In this document: positions 37,060 to 48,787 of the stretch, piece after piece
Layout: every line of letters starts with the position of its first letter
Position numbering within the stretch: position 1 is the first letter of the stretch
Source: Epibacterium ulvae
Lineage (GTDB): Bacteria > Pseudomonadota > Alphaproteobacteria > Rhodobacterales > Rhodobacteraceae
Length of the DNA stretch: 64,000 bases
Direction of reading: 5' to 3'
Assembly (NCBI RefSeq): GCF_018678075.1
Contig: NZ_JAHHIR010000022.1
Location: forward strand, 1 to 64,000
Program-made: the position numbers and the translations under genes
The notes under the pieces: model-generated
Databases searched by the model: none
Seen by the model: only the letters and a program-made list of their open reading frames with translations
What the model was told of the DNA's origin: nothing

Positions 37060-38589
37060 TCAGAGCAAAGCCGTCACGATCAGGCAAAGCGCAACGCCCA
37101 AAGCGACCCCAAAACCGACAGGAACCAGCCGGTTTGATTTCTTTGAACTGCGCGCTGATGTGCCGGTGGATTGCTCGATCAGCGCCTTTTCCACCAATCC
37201 AGGCAGACGGGGACCAAACCGCGCAAGCACCTTGGCGGTTTTTGCCAGATCCGAGGCAACCGCTTTGGGCCCGATTGACGATTTGATGTAGTCCTCAACA
37301 ACCGGATGGGCGGCTTCCCAGATGTTCATATGCGGGTCCAGCGACCGCGCGACACCTTCGACCACCACCATGGTGCGTTGCAAAAGGATCAGTTCGGTAC
37401 GGGTTTCCATGCCAAACCGTTCAGTCACCTCGAACAGATAGTTCAAAAGACGACCCATCGAGATATGTGCTGCATCCATGCCAAAGATCGGCTCACCCAC
37501 GGCGCGCAAGGCTCGCGCAAACTCGTCGACGTCATGATCTGCGGGAACATAGCCCGCTTCGAAATGGACCTCGGCGACGCGGCGGTAATCGCGCTTGATA
37601 AAGCCATAAAGGATCTCGGCGTAGACGCGGCGGGTGTATTCGTCGATGTGCCCCATGATGCCAAAGTCATAGGCAATGATGTCACCGTTGGCCGCAACCT
37701 TCAGATTGCCCTGGTGCATATCCGCATGAAAGTAGCCATCCCGCAGCGCATGGCGCAGAAACAGCGACAAAACCCGGTCCGCCAGAACGCGACGATCATG
37801 GCCTGCCGCGTCCAGCGCGGCATTGTCACCCAGTGCGGTGCCATCGGCCCAGCCCAACGTCATCACCCGACGGGACGAATAATTCCATTGCACCTGCGGC
37901 AGCTGGAACCCTTCGTCGTTGACCGTATTGGCCGTGAACTCGGACGCAGCGGCGCTTTCAAGGCGCAGGTCCAGCTCTCCTTGGACGACCCCGTCAAAGT
38001 GTTTGATCACTTCCATCGGTCGCAGTCGGCGTGCACCCGGCGCACAGATATCAGCAATACGCGCGGCGAGGTAAAAGGCGTCCACATCGCGGTTAAACGC
38101 ACGTTCGATCCCGGGGCGCAGGACCTTTACGGCGACCTCCTGGCCTGTGTCGACCAGCCGTGCCTTGTGAACCTGCGCAATGGAGGCGGCTGCAATGGGT
38201 TCGCTGAACTCCGAGAAAACCTCATCCATGGGTCGGCCAAGCTCACGTTCGACCTGTTGAATGGCCTCGGCGCGGGAAAATGGCGGCAGCTTGTCCTGTA
38301 GAACACGCAGCTGCTGCGCCAGATCATCGCCCACAACATCCGGGCGGGTCGACAGGACCTGGCCAAATTTGATGTAGGCAGGCCCCAACGCGGTCAAGGC
38401 GCGGGTGGCGGGCGGCATGTCTTCGTCGCCTTTGTAGCCCATCCATTGAAAGGGCCAGCCCAGGGTATAGGCCACCATACGCAGGGCGCGCGGTGCTTTA
38501 AACGCATCCAGAACAGCATTCATGGCGCCTGTGCGCACCATGGTGGCGCCTGTGCGGATCAGGCGGACAATATTGTGGGGACCACGCAT
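37060..38589 (-). CDS. ubiB: Ubiquinone biosynthesis protein UbiB
   Basis: A 509-residue ABC1/UbiB atypical kinase-like protein needed for ubiquinone synthesis, probably as an ATPase that handles lipid intermediates. 'LGPAYIKFGQVLSTRPDVVGDDLAQQL' contains the KxGQ motif, and 'AAASIAQVHKARL' replaces the glycine-rich loop with the alanine-rich one. 'HADMHQGNLKV' and 'YDFGIMGHI' are the catalytic-core motifs. A C-terminal hydrophobic segment ('GFGVALGVALCLIVTALL') anchors it in the membrane. It starts 3 nt after ubiE. Confidence 0.94.
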   Translation of the reverse strand: MRGPHNIVRLIRTGATMVRTGAMNAVLDAFKAPRALRMVAYTLGWPFQWMGYKGDEDMPPATRALTALGPAYIKFGQVLSTRPDVVGDDLAQQLRVLQDKLPPFSRAEAIQQVERELGRPMDEVFSEFSEPIAAASIAQVHKARLVDTGQEVAVKVLRPGIERAFNRDVDAFYLAARIADICAPGARRLRPMEVIKHFDGVVQGELDLRLESAAASEFTANTVNDEGFQLPQVQWNYSSRRVMTLGWADGTALGDNAALDAAGHDRRVLADRVLSLFLRHALRDGYFHADMHQGNLKVAANGDIIAYDFGIMGHIDEYTRRVYAEILYGFIKRDYRRVAEVHFEAGYVPADHDVDEFARALRAVGEPIFGMDAAHISMGRLLNYLFEVTERFGMETRTELILLQRTMVVVEGVARSLDPHMNIWEAAHPVVEDYIKSSIGPKAVASDLAKTAKVLARFGPRLPGLVEKALIEQSTGTSARSSKKSNRLVPVGFGVALGVALCLIVTALL

Positions 38590-38592
38590 GGA

Positions 38593-39345
38593 TCAGATCT
38601 TCCAGCCAGAGTGCAGTGCCGCAATGCCCAGGGAGAGGTTGCGATACTTGGCGTTCTCGAACCCGGCTTCGCGCAGCATGCCCAAGAATGTGTCCTGATC
38701 GGGGAAATTGCGGATCGATTCCACCAGATATTGATAGCTGTCGTAATCGTTGGCGATCAGCTTGCCCATGCGCGGAATGACGTTGAACGAGTATAGGTCA
38801 TAAAGCTTTTGCAGCCCCTCATTGGGCAGCTGGCTGAATTCCAGAACCATCAGCCGTCCACCGGGCTTCAGCACGCGATAGGCTTCTTTCAACGCTTCCA
38901 AGGGACGCGTCACATTCCGAATGCCAAAGGAGATCGTGTAGACGTCGAACGTATTGTCCTGAAACGGCAAAGCCATGGCGTCACCGGTGACCCAATCCAG
39001 ACTGTCGGCCATCTGTTCGGCCTCGGCGCGTTTGCGGCCCTCTTCCAGCATGGGGCGCGTCAGATCCAGCACGGTTGAATGGCCGTATCCTGCACGTTTC
39101 AAAAACCGGAAAGAGATATCGCCGGTGCCGCCAGCCACATCCAACAGCTTTTGCCCCGGACGTGGCGCCAGCCAGTCCATCATCGCATCTTTCCAGACGC
39201 GGTGGATGCCAACGCTCATGACATCATTCATAATGTCATATTTCGAGGCAACCGAGTTAAAGACCCCTTGTACACGCCCGGCCTTTTCATGCTCGGGCAC
39301 GGTTTCAAATCCAAAATGGGTGGTGTTGTCCTGCGTCTCGGTCAT
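38593..39345 (-). CDS. ubiE: Ubiquinone/menaquinone C-methyltransferase UbiE
   Basis: A 250-residue SAM-dependent methyltransferase of the quinone ring. '[20 protein letters not shown]', the SAM-binding motif '[20 protein letters not shown]' and '[32 protein letters not shown]' are diagnostic. It is the first gene of a ubiE-ubiB operon and divergent from mutM, a common arrangement in alphaproteobacteria. Confidence 0.95.
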   Translation of the reverse strand: MTETQDNTTHFGFETVPEHEKAGRVQGVFNSVASKYDIMNDVMSVGIHRVWKDAMMDWLAPRPGQKLLDVAGGTGDISFRFLKRAGYGHSTVLDLTRPMLEEGRKRAEAEQMADSLDWVTGDAMALPFQDNTFDVYTISFGIRNVTRPLEALKEAYRVLKPGGRLMVLEFSQLPNEGLQKLYDLYSFNVIPRMGKLIANDYDSYQYLVESIRNFPDQDTFLGMLREAGFENAKYRNLSLGIAALHSGWKI

Positions 39346-39438
39346 TTGGCTTGCCGTTTCCTTTGGTTCGCCCCAGTTATAGAGCGCAATTCGGGCGGCA
39401 CAATGCGGCCCACCGTCATCTGTTGCAGGAGCGATGTA

Positions 39439-40290
39439 ATGCCTGAACTGCCCGAGGTCGAGACCGTGATGCGAGGTTTGGCGCCTTCGATGGAAGGTGC
39501 AGTGATTTCGACCGCACAGATCAACCGCCCAGACCTGCGTTGGCCCTTTCCTGACAACATGTCAGAACGGTTGACCGGCGCCCGTGTTTTGGCGCTGCGG
39601 CGACGGTCCAAATACATCCTGGCAGAGCTGGATCGCGGTGAGACCTTGCTGGTGCATTTGGGTATGTCTGGGCGGATGACCGTATCGGGTGATCCTTTGG
39701 GTCAGTTTGTACATGACCACCCGGCGCATCAAAAACACGACCACGTGGTGTTTGACATGGACAACGGGGCACGGGTTACCTTTAACGATCCGCGACGCTT
39801 TGGCGCGATGGATTTGATTGCGACCGATGGGGTGGAAGATCACAAGCTTTTAGCGGTCCTGGGACCGGAGCCTTTGGGCAACTCTTTTGATGAAAATTAC
39901 CTGATTGAAGCCCTGAAAACACGCAACACGCCGATCAAATCAGCCCTCTTGGATCAGGGAATCATCGCTGGTCTTGGTAATATATACGTGTGTGAGACCC
40001 TGTTTCGGTGCGAAATTTCGCCGAAACGCAAGGCACGCGAATTAGCGAAAACACAGATTGCGAGCCTCGTTCCGGTCATTCGCGAAGTGTTACAGGGTGC
40101 AATAAAGGCAGGCGGTTCTTCGCTCAAGGATTTCCGCCAAGCCAATGGAGAACTTGGATATTTTCAGCATAGTTTCGATGTTTACGGCAGGGAGGGAGAG
40201 CCGTGCCGTAGGGAGAAATGTGAGGGTGAAATCACGCGAATGACCCAATCTGGACGCTCAACCTTCTATTGCAGTCAATGCCAAAGATAA
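39439..40290 (+). CDS. mutM: Formamidopyrimidine-DNA glycosylase
   Basis: A 283-residue base-excision repair enzyme that removes oxidised purines. The catalytic N-terminal proline follows the initiator Met ('[14 protein letters not shown]'). 'HLGMSGRM' and 'NDPRRFG' are family motifs, and '[13 protein letters not shown]' is the helix-two-turn-helix. The C-terminal zinc finger is present as '[12 protein letters not shown]' and 'FYCSQCQR', with four rather than two residues between the first cysteines. The start is fixed by the MPELPE motif. Confidence 0.96.
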   Translation: MPELPEVETVMRGLAPSMEGAVISTAQINRPDLRWPFPDNMSERLTGARVLALRRRSKYILAELDRGETLLVHLGMSGRMTVSGDPLGQFVHDHPAHQKHDHVVFDMDNGARVTFNDPRRFGAMDLIATDGVEDHKLLAVLGPEPLGNSFDENYLIEALKTRNTPIKSALLDQGIIAGLGNIYVCETLFRCEISPKRKARELAKTQIASLVPVIREVLQGAIKAGGSSLKDFRQANGELGYFQHSFDVYGREGEPCRREKCEGEITRMTQSGRSTFYCSQCQR

Positions 40291-40355
40291 CTTGATCCGA
40301 GCTGCGCGCGTGGTAAGAAATCGACCCTAAACGGAACAATCGAAAGCAAAGCCCG

Positions 40356-41132
40356 ATGGCATATGAGACGATTAACGTCAACGTGCAGGACCATGTTTGC
40401 GTCATAAAACTGAACCGCCCGGAGGCGTTGAACGCGCTCAATACCGAACTGTTGTCAGAGCTTGCGACCGCCCTGGAAGAAGCCGATGCAAGCGAGAAGG
40501 TGCGCTGCATCATCGCGACCGGGTCTGAGAAAGCCTTTGCTGCGGGCGCTGACATCAAGGAGATGTCGCAAAAGAGCTTTGTCGACGTCTACAGCGAAGA
40601 TCTGTTCGCCAAGGTCAGCGATCGCATCACTTCGATCCGCAAGCCGATCATTGCTGCGGTGTCTGGCTATGCGCTAGGCGGTGGTTGTGAACTGGCCATG
40701 ATGTGCGATTTCATCATTGCCTCTGACACCGCCAAATTCGGCCAACCTGAAATCAACCTGGGTGTTATGCCAGGTATGGGCGGCAGCCAGCGTCTGACGC
40801 GGTTCATTGGCAAATCCAAGGCGATGGATATGAACCTTACGGGTCGTTTCATGGGGGCCGACGAAGCCGAACGCTCTGGCCTCGTGTCCCGTATCGTGCC
40901 CGCCAAAAAGCTGATGGATGAGGCAACAGGCGCTGCGCAAAAGATCGCCGAGAAGTCACAGCTGAGCTTGACCGCGACCAAAGAAGCCGTGAACCGCAGC
41001 TTTGAAGTGCCACTGGCCGAAGGTCTTCTGTACGAACGCCGCCTGTTCCACTCGATGTTTGCGACCGAAGATCAAAAAGAAGGCATGGGTGCCTTCCTTG
41101 AAAAACGCGAAGCGCAGTTCCGCGACAAGTGA
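40356..41132 (+). CDS. Enoyl-CoA hydratase
   Basis: A 258-residue crotonase-fold enzyme that hydrates 2-enoyl-CoA in fatty-acid or amino-acid breakdown. The oxyanion-hole and catalytic regions are '[11 protein letters not shown]', '[15 protein letters not shown]' (with catalytic Glu) and '[22 protein letters not shown]' (with the second Glu). Length and sequence are close to mitochondrial-type short-chain enoyl-CoA hydratase. Single gene between mutM and rpsT with its own terminator. Confidence 0.93.
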   Translation: MAYETINVNVQDHVCVIKLNRPEALNALNTELLSELATALEEADASEKVRCIIATGSEKAFAAGADIKEMSQKSFVDVYSEDLFAKVSDRITSIRKPIIAAVSGYALGGGCELAMMCDFIIASDTAKFGQPEINLGVMPGMGGSQRLTRFIGKSKAMDMNLTGRFMGADEAERSGLVSRIVPAKKLMDEATGAAQKIAEKSQLSLTATKEAVNRSFEVPLAEGLLYERRLFHSMFATEDQKEGMGAFLEKREAQFRDK

Positions 41133-41167
41133 TCGATACCGGATAATTCCGGGTCATACCCACGTGC

Positions 41168-41194
41168 AAGGCCAGCCCAAGGGTTGGCCTTTTG
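41168..41194 (+). terminator. Rho-independent terminator after the enoyl-CoA hydratase gene
   Basis: AAGGCCA-GCCCAAGGGT-TGGCCTT followed by TT, with extra pairing inside the loop. Confidence 0.85.
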
Positions 41195-41356
41195 CATTGC
41201 CGGATGTGGGGCTTGCAATTCCATACATATGTGGATACACATCGCCGTCATACATGCGCGTGCAGCCCGCCTAGGCTAGAATCACACCGGTGACCGGACC
41301 CGGGGTTGGTTGGCATTGCGCCTTCAAAGAACACAAACCCTGTAGAGGTCCACATC

Positions 41357-41620
41357 ATGGCAAATTCGCCTCAGGCCAAGAAACGCGCACGTCAGAATGA
41401 ACAGCGTTTCGCGGTAAACAAAGCCCGTCGTTCGCGCATCCGCACTTTCCTACGTAACGTTGAAGAAGCAATCGAATCTGGTGACAAGGAAACGGCAACT
41501 GCCGCTCTGCGCGCTGCCCAACCCGAGCTGATGCGTGGTGTGACCAAAGGCGTTTACCACAAGAACACTGCGTCTCGTAAAGTATCCCGCCTGGCGTCCC
41601 GCGTAAAAGCGCTGGGTTGA
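41357..41620 (+). CDS. rpsT: 30S ribosomal protein S20
   Basis: An 87-residue, highly basic protein that binds 16S rRNA in the small subunit. '[31 protein letters not shown]' and the C-terminal '[18 protein letters not shown]' are characteristic (broken here only by the middle helices). The ATG at 41357 is fixed by the family N-terminus. It has its own terminator and lies before dnaA, as in other Rhodobacteraceae. Confidence 0.96.
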   Translation: MANSPQAKKRARQNEQRFAVNKARRSRIRTFLRNVEEAIESGDKETATAALRAAQPELMRGVTKGVYHKNTASRKVSRLASRVKALG

Positions 41621-41667
41621 TTCTTATACAACTCTGCTAGGCTACGGTTTAGGTACCACAAATTTGT

Positions 41668-41700
41668 GAAGCGCTGCGATTTGCGGCGCTTCTTTTTTTT
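41668..41700 (+). terminator. Rho-independent terminator after rpsT
   Basis: GAAGCGC-11 nt-GCGCTTC followed by eight T residues, 47 nt after the stop. Confidence 0.92.
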
Positions 41701-42169
41701 CCATGAGGACAAAAACTTATCGCAAAGGGCAGAGATTCTTTCTGACCAAAGGTAGAGTCAACATCATAGTTTCGTTGCTGTCTCCCACTCAAAATTGCTA
41801 CCAATATTGAGCGATTCATGCGCTGGGGGACTTGCTGCCGAAGTGGTTTCCACTGAGATCCAAAAATGACATCGATGACTGCGCTTGTTTTTGCGCAGCC
41901 ATATAGTGCGTTGTCTCTGTTGTGTTTTTGACCACCAGGGATGTCGGGACGTCGTTTAAGGATACTTCGCTCGTGAATTGTTGCAGGGTGATAACGGTCA
42001 TCCATTGCTTAAAAAATTAGACAGGTAAGAGGGATCGTATCCTCTGGCTAGAAAGACACCAGTCTTTCGGCACAGAGATCCTTTTTGCGTGTCAAAACCC
42101 AATAATGGGTACGGGACGAAACGATAGGCCCAAAGAGGCCGCGGCACGTGGGGACGCGAGAGGCGAATA
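41701..42169 (+). promoter_or_regulatory. dnaA upstream region: GANTC cluster and 5' hairpins
   Basis: No gene is convincing in this 469-nt stretch. Three GANTC sites, the target of the CcrM adenine methylase of alphaproteobacteria, fall within 84 bp (41734, 41755, 41813). Closer to dnaA are two adjacent hairpins: AGAGG...CCTCT (42028-42045) and the perfect GAAAGAC-ACCA-GTCTTTC (42051-42068). I found no 9-mer matching the DnaA box TTATNCACA on either strand, so an origin of replication is not supported here. Confidence 0.45.
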
Positions 42170-43618
42170 ATGACGAACGATAAATGGGGCAGTGTCAGAC
42201 AAAGATTGTTAAAGACAGTCGGACAAAACAATTTTACGACTTGGATCGAGCCGCTTGAGCTGCAGAACCTGGACGATGGAATCGCTGTTTTTAATGTGCC
42301 CACCAATTTTATGGGCAACTATGTCGGGCAGAATTTCTCTGATCTGATTTTGCACGAATTGAATATGTCAGGTGAACATGTTCAACGTTTGGCGTTTAAT
42401 GTTGCGGTAAACTCCCCAAACCGCCCTGCGGCGTCTGGGCAGCCTCTTTTTGAAGTGATTCAAGGCTCCGACGGCGACACGGATGTTGCTGTGTCCGCAA
42501 CCCGAAGAGAATCGGCAGATACACCGGCACCTGCTGCGTCTGAACAGCGGTCCGCAGGTAAGGACACATTGGAAGGTTTGCAGGCGGCCCCGCTGGATCC
42601 GCGGTTCACCTTTGACACTTTTGTTGTGGGCAAGCCCAATGAACTGGCGCATGCCGCTGCCCGGCGCGTCGGCGAAGCAGGCCCGGTGACATTCAACCCG
42701 CTTGTCCTTTATGGTGGCGTGGGTTTGGGTAAAACGCACCTGATGCACGCGATCGCATGGGAGCTGAAACGCTCCAATCCCGATCTCAACGTTCTGTATC
42801 TCTCGGCAGAGCAGTTCATGTACCGCTTTGTGCAGGCTCTGCGCGAACGCAAGATGATGGATTTCAAACATCTTTTCCGCTCAGTTGACGTCTTGATGGT
42901 AGATGACGTGCAGTTCATCGCGGGCAAGGATTCCACGCAGGAAGAATTCTTCCATACGTTCAACGCGCTTGTGGATCAGAACAAACAGATCATTATCTCT
43001 GCCGACCGCGCCCCCGGTGAGATCAAAGAGCTGGAAGATCGTGTGAAATCGCGTCTTCAGTGTGGCCTTGTGGTTGATCTGCACCCAACCGACTACGAAT
43101 TGCGTCTGGGCATTCTGCAGACCAAGGTTCAGCAGCACCGCCAAACCTTCCCCGATCTCAAGATCGCGGATGGGGTGTTGGAATTTCTGGCGCATCGCAT
43201 CTCAACCAATGTCCGTGTCCTCGAAGGCGCGTTGACCCGCCTGTTTGCATTCGCATCCTTGGTCGGGCGTGAGATCGACATGGAGCTGACGCAGGACTGC
43301 CTGGCGGATGTTCTGCGCGCCTCGGAACGCAAAATCACCGTTGAGGAAATTCAGCGCAAAGTATCGGAGTACTACAATATCCGCATGTCCGACATCATCG
43401 GCCCCAAACGCCTGCGTTCTTATGCGCGTCCGCGTCAGGTCGCGATGTATCTTTGCAAGCAGCTGACCAGCCGGTCATTGCCCGAGATTGGACGCCGGTT
43501 TGGCGGTCGCGACCACACCACCGTAATGCATGGTGTGAAGCGGATCGAAGAGCTGAAACAGGTCGACGGTCAGATCGCAGAAGACGTGGAAATGCTGCGC
43601 CGCTCCTTGGAAGCGTAA
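42170..43618 (+). CDS. dnaA: Chromosomal replication initiator DnaA
   Basis: A 482-residue initiator. Domain I is at about 1-80, then a variable linker. The AAA+ domain has Walker A 'GGVGLGKTHLMHAIAWEL' (about residues 180-198), Walker B 'VDVLMVDDVQFI' and sensor region 'ADRAPGEIKELEDRVKSRL'. Domain IV, which binds the DnaA box, shows 'RSLPEIGRRFGGRDHTTVMHGV'. It binds oriC and opens DNA at the start of replication. The promoter region carries GANTC sites, consistent with methylation-linked cell-cycle control. Confidence 0.98.
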   Translation: MTNDKWGSVRQRLLKTVGQNNFTTWIEPLELQNLDDGIAVFNVPTNFMGNYVGQNFSDLILHELNMSGEHVQRLAFNVAVNSPNRPAASGQPLFEVIQGSDGDTDVAVSATRRESADTPAPAASEQRSAGKDTLEGLQAAPLDPRFTFDTFVVGKPNELAHAAARRVGEAGPVTFNPLVLYGGVGLGKTHLMHAIAWELKRSNPDLNVLYLSAEQFMYRFVQALRERKMMDFKHLFRSVDVLMVDDVQFIAGKDSTQEEFFHTFNALVDQNKQIIISADRAPGEIKELEDRVKSRLQCGLVVDLHPTDYELRLGILQTKVQQHRQTFPDLKIADGVLEFLAHRISTNVRVLEGALTRLFAFASLVGREIDMELTQDCLADVLRASERKITVEEIQRKVSEYYNIRMSDIIGPKRLRSYARPRQVAMYLCKQLTSRSLPEIGRRFGGRDHTTVMHGVKRIEELKQVDGQIAEDVEMLRRSLEA

Positions 43619-43644
43619 CCGATCCCCGCTTTGTTTGATTTTGA

Positions 43645-43675
43645 AACGACTCTGATCCCAATCAGGGTCGTTTTT
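43645..43675 (+). terminator. Rho-independent terminator after dnaA
   Basis: AACGAC-T-CTGAT-CCCA-ATCAG-GGTCGTT followed by TTT. It separates dnaA from dnaN, so the two genes have at least partly separate transcription. Confidence 0.9.
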
Positions 43676-43865
43676 ACGTTGTGAATACAGCCGGAAAGCC
43701 ACGAATGCCGCGCTTCTGCACAATAGCGGTCTTTGGCCCCTTGACGCTGGTCATCTACAATTGGAGAAATCGAATAAAGTCTTGTCATGGGGACGCAAAA
43801 GGTTACCGTGACCTCCCGGCTTGGCGACGGGCTGCTGGTAAAGCCAGACGAAAGGAATGATAGAT

Positions 43866-44987
43866 ATGAAGATCAGTATCGAACGTGGCACCCTTCTAAA
43901 GGCTGTGGCTCAGGCGCAGTCCGTTGTGGAACGCCGCAATACCATTCCGATCCTGGCGAATGTGCTGATCGAAGCCGAAGGTGACACGGTGCAATTCCGC
44001 GCCACTGACCTCGACATCGAAGTGGTGGACAAGGCAACGGCACAGGTAGAGCGCGCAGGCGCCACCACGGTTGCCGCAACCACCTTGCACGAGATTGTGC
44101 GCAAGCTTCCAGATGGCGCATTGGTCACGCTGACCGCAGATGCGGCCACCGGCCGTCTGACGGTTGAGGCGGGGCGGTCGAACTTCTCGCTGGCGACCCT
44201 GCCGCGCGAGGACTTCCCGGTGATGGCGACATCAGAATACCAGTCGAACTTTGCCGCAAACGCCGCCGTTCTGCGCCGCCTGTTCGACAAGTCCAAATTC
44301 GCAATCTCAACCGAAGAGACGCGGTACTATCTGAATGGCGTCTATATGCATGTCTCGGACGGTAGCACTGGCGGACGTGTTCTGCGCTGCGTTGCAACCG
44401 ATGGTCACCGTCTGGCGCGTATTGATGCAGACGTACCTGCGGGTGCCGAAGACATGCCGGGCGTAATTGTTCCGCGCAAAACCGTGGGTGAGCTGCGTAA
44501 GCTGCTTGATGATGACGAGATGGACATCGCCGTCTCGGTCTCGGAAACCAAAGTGCGGTTTGCCACGCCCAATATCACCCTGACATCTAAAGTGATTGAT
44601 GGCACCTTCCCGGACTACACGCGGGTGATCCCGGTCGGCAACACGCGCCGCCTGGAAGTGGACGCCAGCGAATTCGCCAAGGCCGTTGATCGCGTGGCAA
44701 CCGTGTCTTCGGAACGCTCGCGCGCGGTCAAACTTCAGCTGAGCGAAGATCAACTGATCCTGTCCGTCAATGCACCCGACAGCGGCGCCGCCGAAGAAGA
44801 GCTGGCAGTTGCTTATAGCGATGAACATCTCGATATCGGTTTCAACGCGAAATACCTGCTGGAGATCGCCAATCAGGTTGATCGCGAAAATGCGGTCTTC
44901 ATGTTCAACTCGTCCGGTGATCCAACCCTGATGCGCGAAGGCAGCGACGAAAGCGCGGTCTACGTCGTGATGCCGATGCGCGTTTAA
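43866..44987 (+). CDS. dnaN: DNA polymerase III beta subunit (sliding clamp)
   Basis: A 373-residue clamp protein with three similar domains. 'MKISIERGTLLKAVAQAQSVVERRNTIPIL' starts the first (given here in family form), and 'CVATDGHRLARI' and the C-terminal 'YVVMPMRV' are typical. The ATG at 43866 is chosen on family length; another ATG nine bases upstream is closer to AAAGGA. It encircles DNA and tethers the replicase. The 247-nt gap before it holds the dnaA terminator and presumably a separate promoter. Confidence 0.97.
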   Translation: MKISIERGTLLKAVAQAQSVVERRNTIPILANVLIEAEGDTVQFRATDLDIEVVDKATAQVERAGATTVAATTLHEIVRKLPDGALVTLTADAATGRLTVEAGRSNFSLATLPREDFPVMATSEYQSNFAANAAVLRRLFDKSKFAISTEETRYYLNGVYMHVSDGSTGGRVLRCVATDGHRLARIDADVPAGAEDMPGVIVPRKTVGELRKLLDDDEMDIAVSVSETKVRFATPNITLTSKVIDGTFPDYTRVIPVGNTRRLEVDASEFAKAVDRVATVSSERSRAVKLQLSEDQLILSVNAPDSGAAEEELAVAYSDEHLDIGFNAKYLLEIANQVDRENAVFMFNSSGDPTLMREGSDESAVYVVMPMRV

Positions 44988-45050
44988 AGTGCCTGACGGC
45001 ACTGCCTCCGGCGGAAGTATTTTGGAAAAGATGAAAGGGAGCGCAGTTCC

Positions 45051-46148
45051 TTGCGTGCGCTGACCTCCTTATCCCTGTCTCATTTCCGCTCGCATTTGCG
45101 GGCGGAACTTCATTTGGACGGTCGCCCTGTTGCGCTTTATGGAAATAACGGCGCCGGCAAGACCAATGTGCTTGAGGCTGTGTCGTTGTTTTCCCCGGGT
45201 CGCGGGATCCGACGCGCCAGCGCCGCCGATATGGCCCGCAAACCCGAGGCTTTGGGCTGGAAGCTCAGCGGCGTCTTGCGCAGTGGTACGCAGAACTATG
45301 AGATTGAGACCTGGTCCGAAACCGGTGCCGCCCGGCAGGTCAAGATCGACAATAAGTCCAGCAATCAAATCGCATTGGGTGAGATCGCGCGCGTTGTCTG
45401 GCTGGTGCCTGCGATGGACCGTCTGTGGATCGAAAGCGCCGAAGGGCGCAGGCGTTTTCTCGACCGTGTCGCCCTCAGTTTTGCGCCCGATCATGCCGAG
45501 GCTACGCTGACCTATGAAAAAGCCATGCGGGAGCGCAATAAGCTGTTGAAGCAAGAGGTCCGTGATCCGGTGTGGTACCGGGTTGTCGAACAGCAAATGG
45601 CCGAGGCTGGGCACCGCATCCACCAGGCCCGCCTGAACGCCATCGATTATCTGCATCAGGCGCAGGACAGCGCCCAGACCGGCTTTCCCACTGCGGAATT
45701 GGAGCTGCTGCAATCTGATGGCGACATGCCGCTGGGTGCGGCGGATTTTCAGGCCGCATTGGAAGAAAGCCGGTTTCGCGATCTTGTTGTCGGGCGCACC
45801 CTGATTGGCCCCCACAGAACCGATATGCTGGGCACCTATCGCACCAAGGCGTTGCCTGCCAAGGATTGCTCCACGGGTGAGCAGAAGGCGCTGTTGATCT
45901 CTCTCATTCTCGCCAATGCGCGTGCGTTGATGGCGCAAGGCAGCGGCCCGCCTATTCTGCTTCTGGATGAAGTGGCCGCCCATTTGGACGCAGGCCGTCG
46001 CGCGGCGCTCTATGACGAGATCTGCGCCCTTGGCGTGCAGGCCTGGATGACCGGCACCGGTCCCGAACTCTTTGCTGAGATCGAAAAACGCGCGCAGGTT
46101 TTCGAAGTGGCCGAAGAAGACGGCCATTCCGTGGTCCGCGCCGCATAA
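45051..46148 (+). CDS. recF: DNA replication and repair protein RecF
   Basis: A 365-residue SMC-like ATPase that loads RecA at gaps. The N-terminal 'LTSLSLSHFRSHLRAEL' and Walker A 'YGNNGAGKTNVLEAVSLFSPG' are followed by 'WLVPAMDRLWIESAEGRRRFLDR', signature 'STGEQKALLISLILANARAL' and Walker B 'PPILLLDEVAAHLD'. The start is a TTG at 45051, with GGGAG upstream and no in-frame ATG or GTG nearby. Sits between dnaN and gyrB as is common. Confidence 0.95.
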   Translation: MRALTSLSLSHFRSHLRAELHLDGRPVALYGNNGAGKTNVLEAVSLFSPGRGIRRASAADMARKPEALGWKLSGVLRSGTQNYEIETWSETGAARQVKIDNKSSNQIALGEIARVVWLVPAMDRLWIESAEGRRRFLDRVALSFAPDHAEATLTYEKAMRERNKLLKQEVRDPVWYRVVEQQMAEAGHRIHQARLNAIDYLHQAQDSAQTGFPTAELELLQSDGDMPLGAADFQAALEESRFRDLVVGRTLIGPHRTDMLGTYRTKALPAKDCSTGEQKALLISLILANARALMAQGSGPPILLLDEVAAHLDAGRRAALYDEICALGVQAWMTGTGPELFAEIEKRAQVFEVAEEDGHSVVRAA

Positions 46149-46254
46149 GGTCCGGCGAAAACAGCTTGAATTTGCCGAGAAAATCGAGCCACTGCGCGTG
46201 ACATTCCAGTGTGAAATTCGTATAAAATCGGAAAGCTACAGCAGGAAATTGTGA

Positions 46255-48672
<2,418 letters not shown>

Positions 48673-48739
48673 GACACCAGATTGGCGGCGTGGCCTGTGC
48701 CCAAGGCGCGCGGTCGGCGGAGGCCTTTTCAATAAAGAG

Positions 48740-48770
48740 AAGCCCGCAACCGTTTGGTTGCGGGCTTTTT
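48740..48770. terminator. Rho-independent terminator after gyrB
   Basis: AAGCCCGCAACC-GTTT-GGTTGCGGGCTTTTT between the convergent gyrB and trhO genes. Confidence 0.92.
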
Positions 48771-48787
48771 CTTTTTGAATTCAGTTG

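Noticed and set aside
41649-42005. A 118-codon minus-strand frame in the rpsT-dnaA gap
   Set aside because: It starts and ends within terminator and promoter sequence, has no family resemblance and no clear ribosome-binding site.
41621-42169. Chromosomal origin (oriC) at dnaA
   Set aside because: No TTATNCACA-type DnaA boxes were found on either strand and there is no clear AT-rich unwinding block; many alphaproteobacteria have the origin elsewhere. GC skew of the full replicon would decide.
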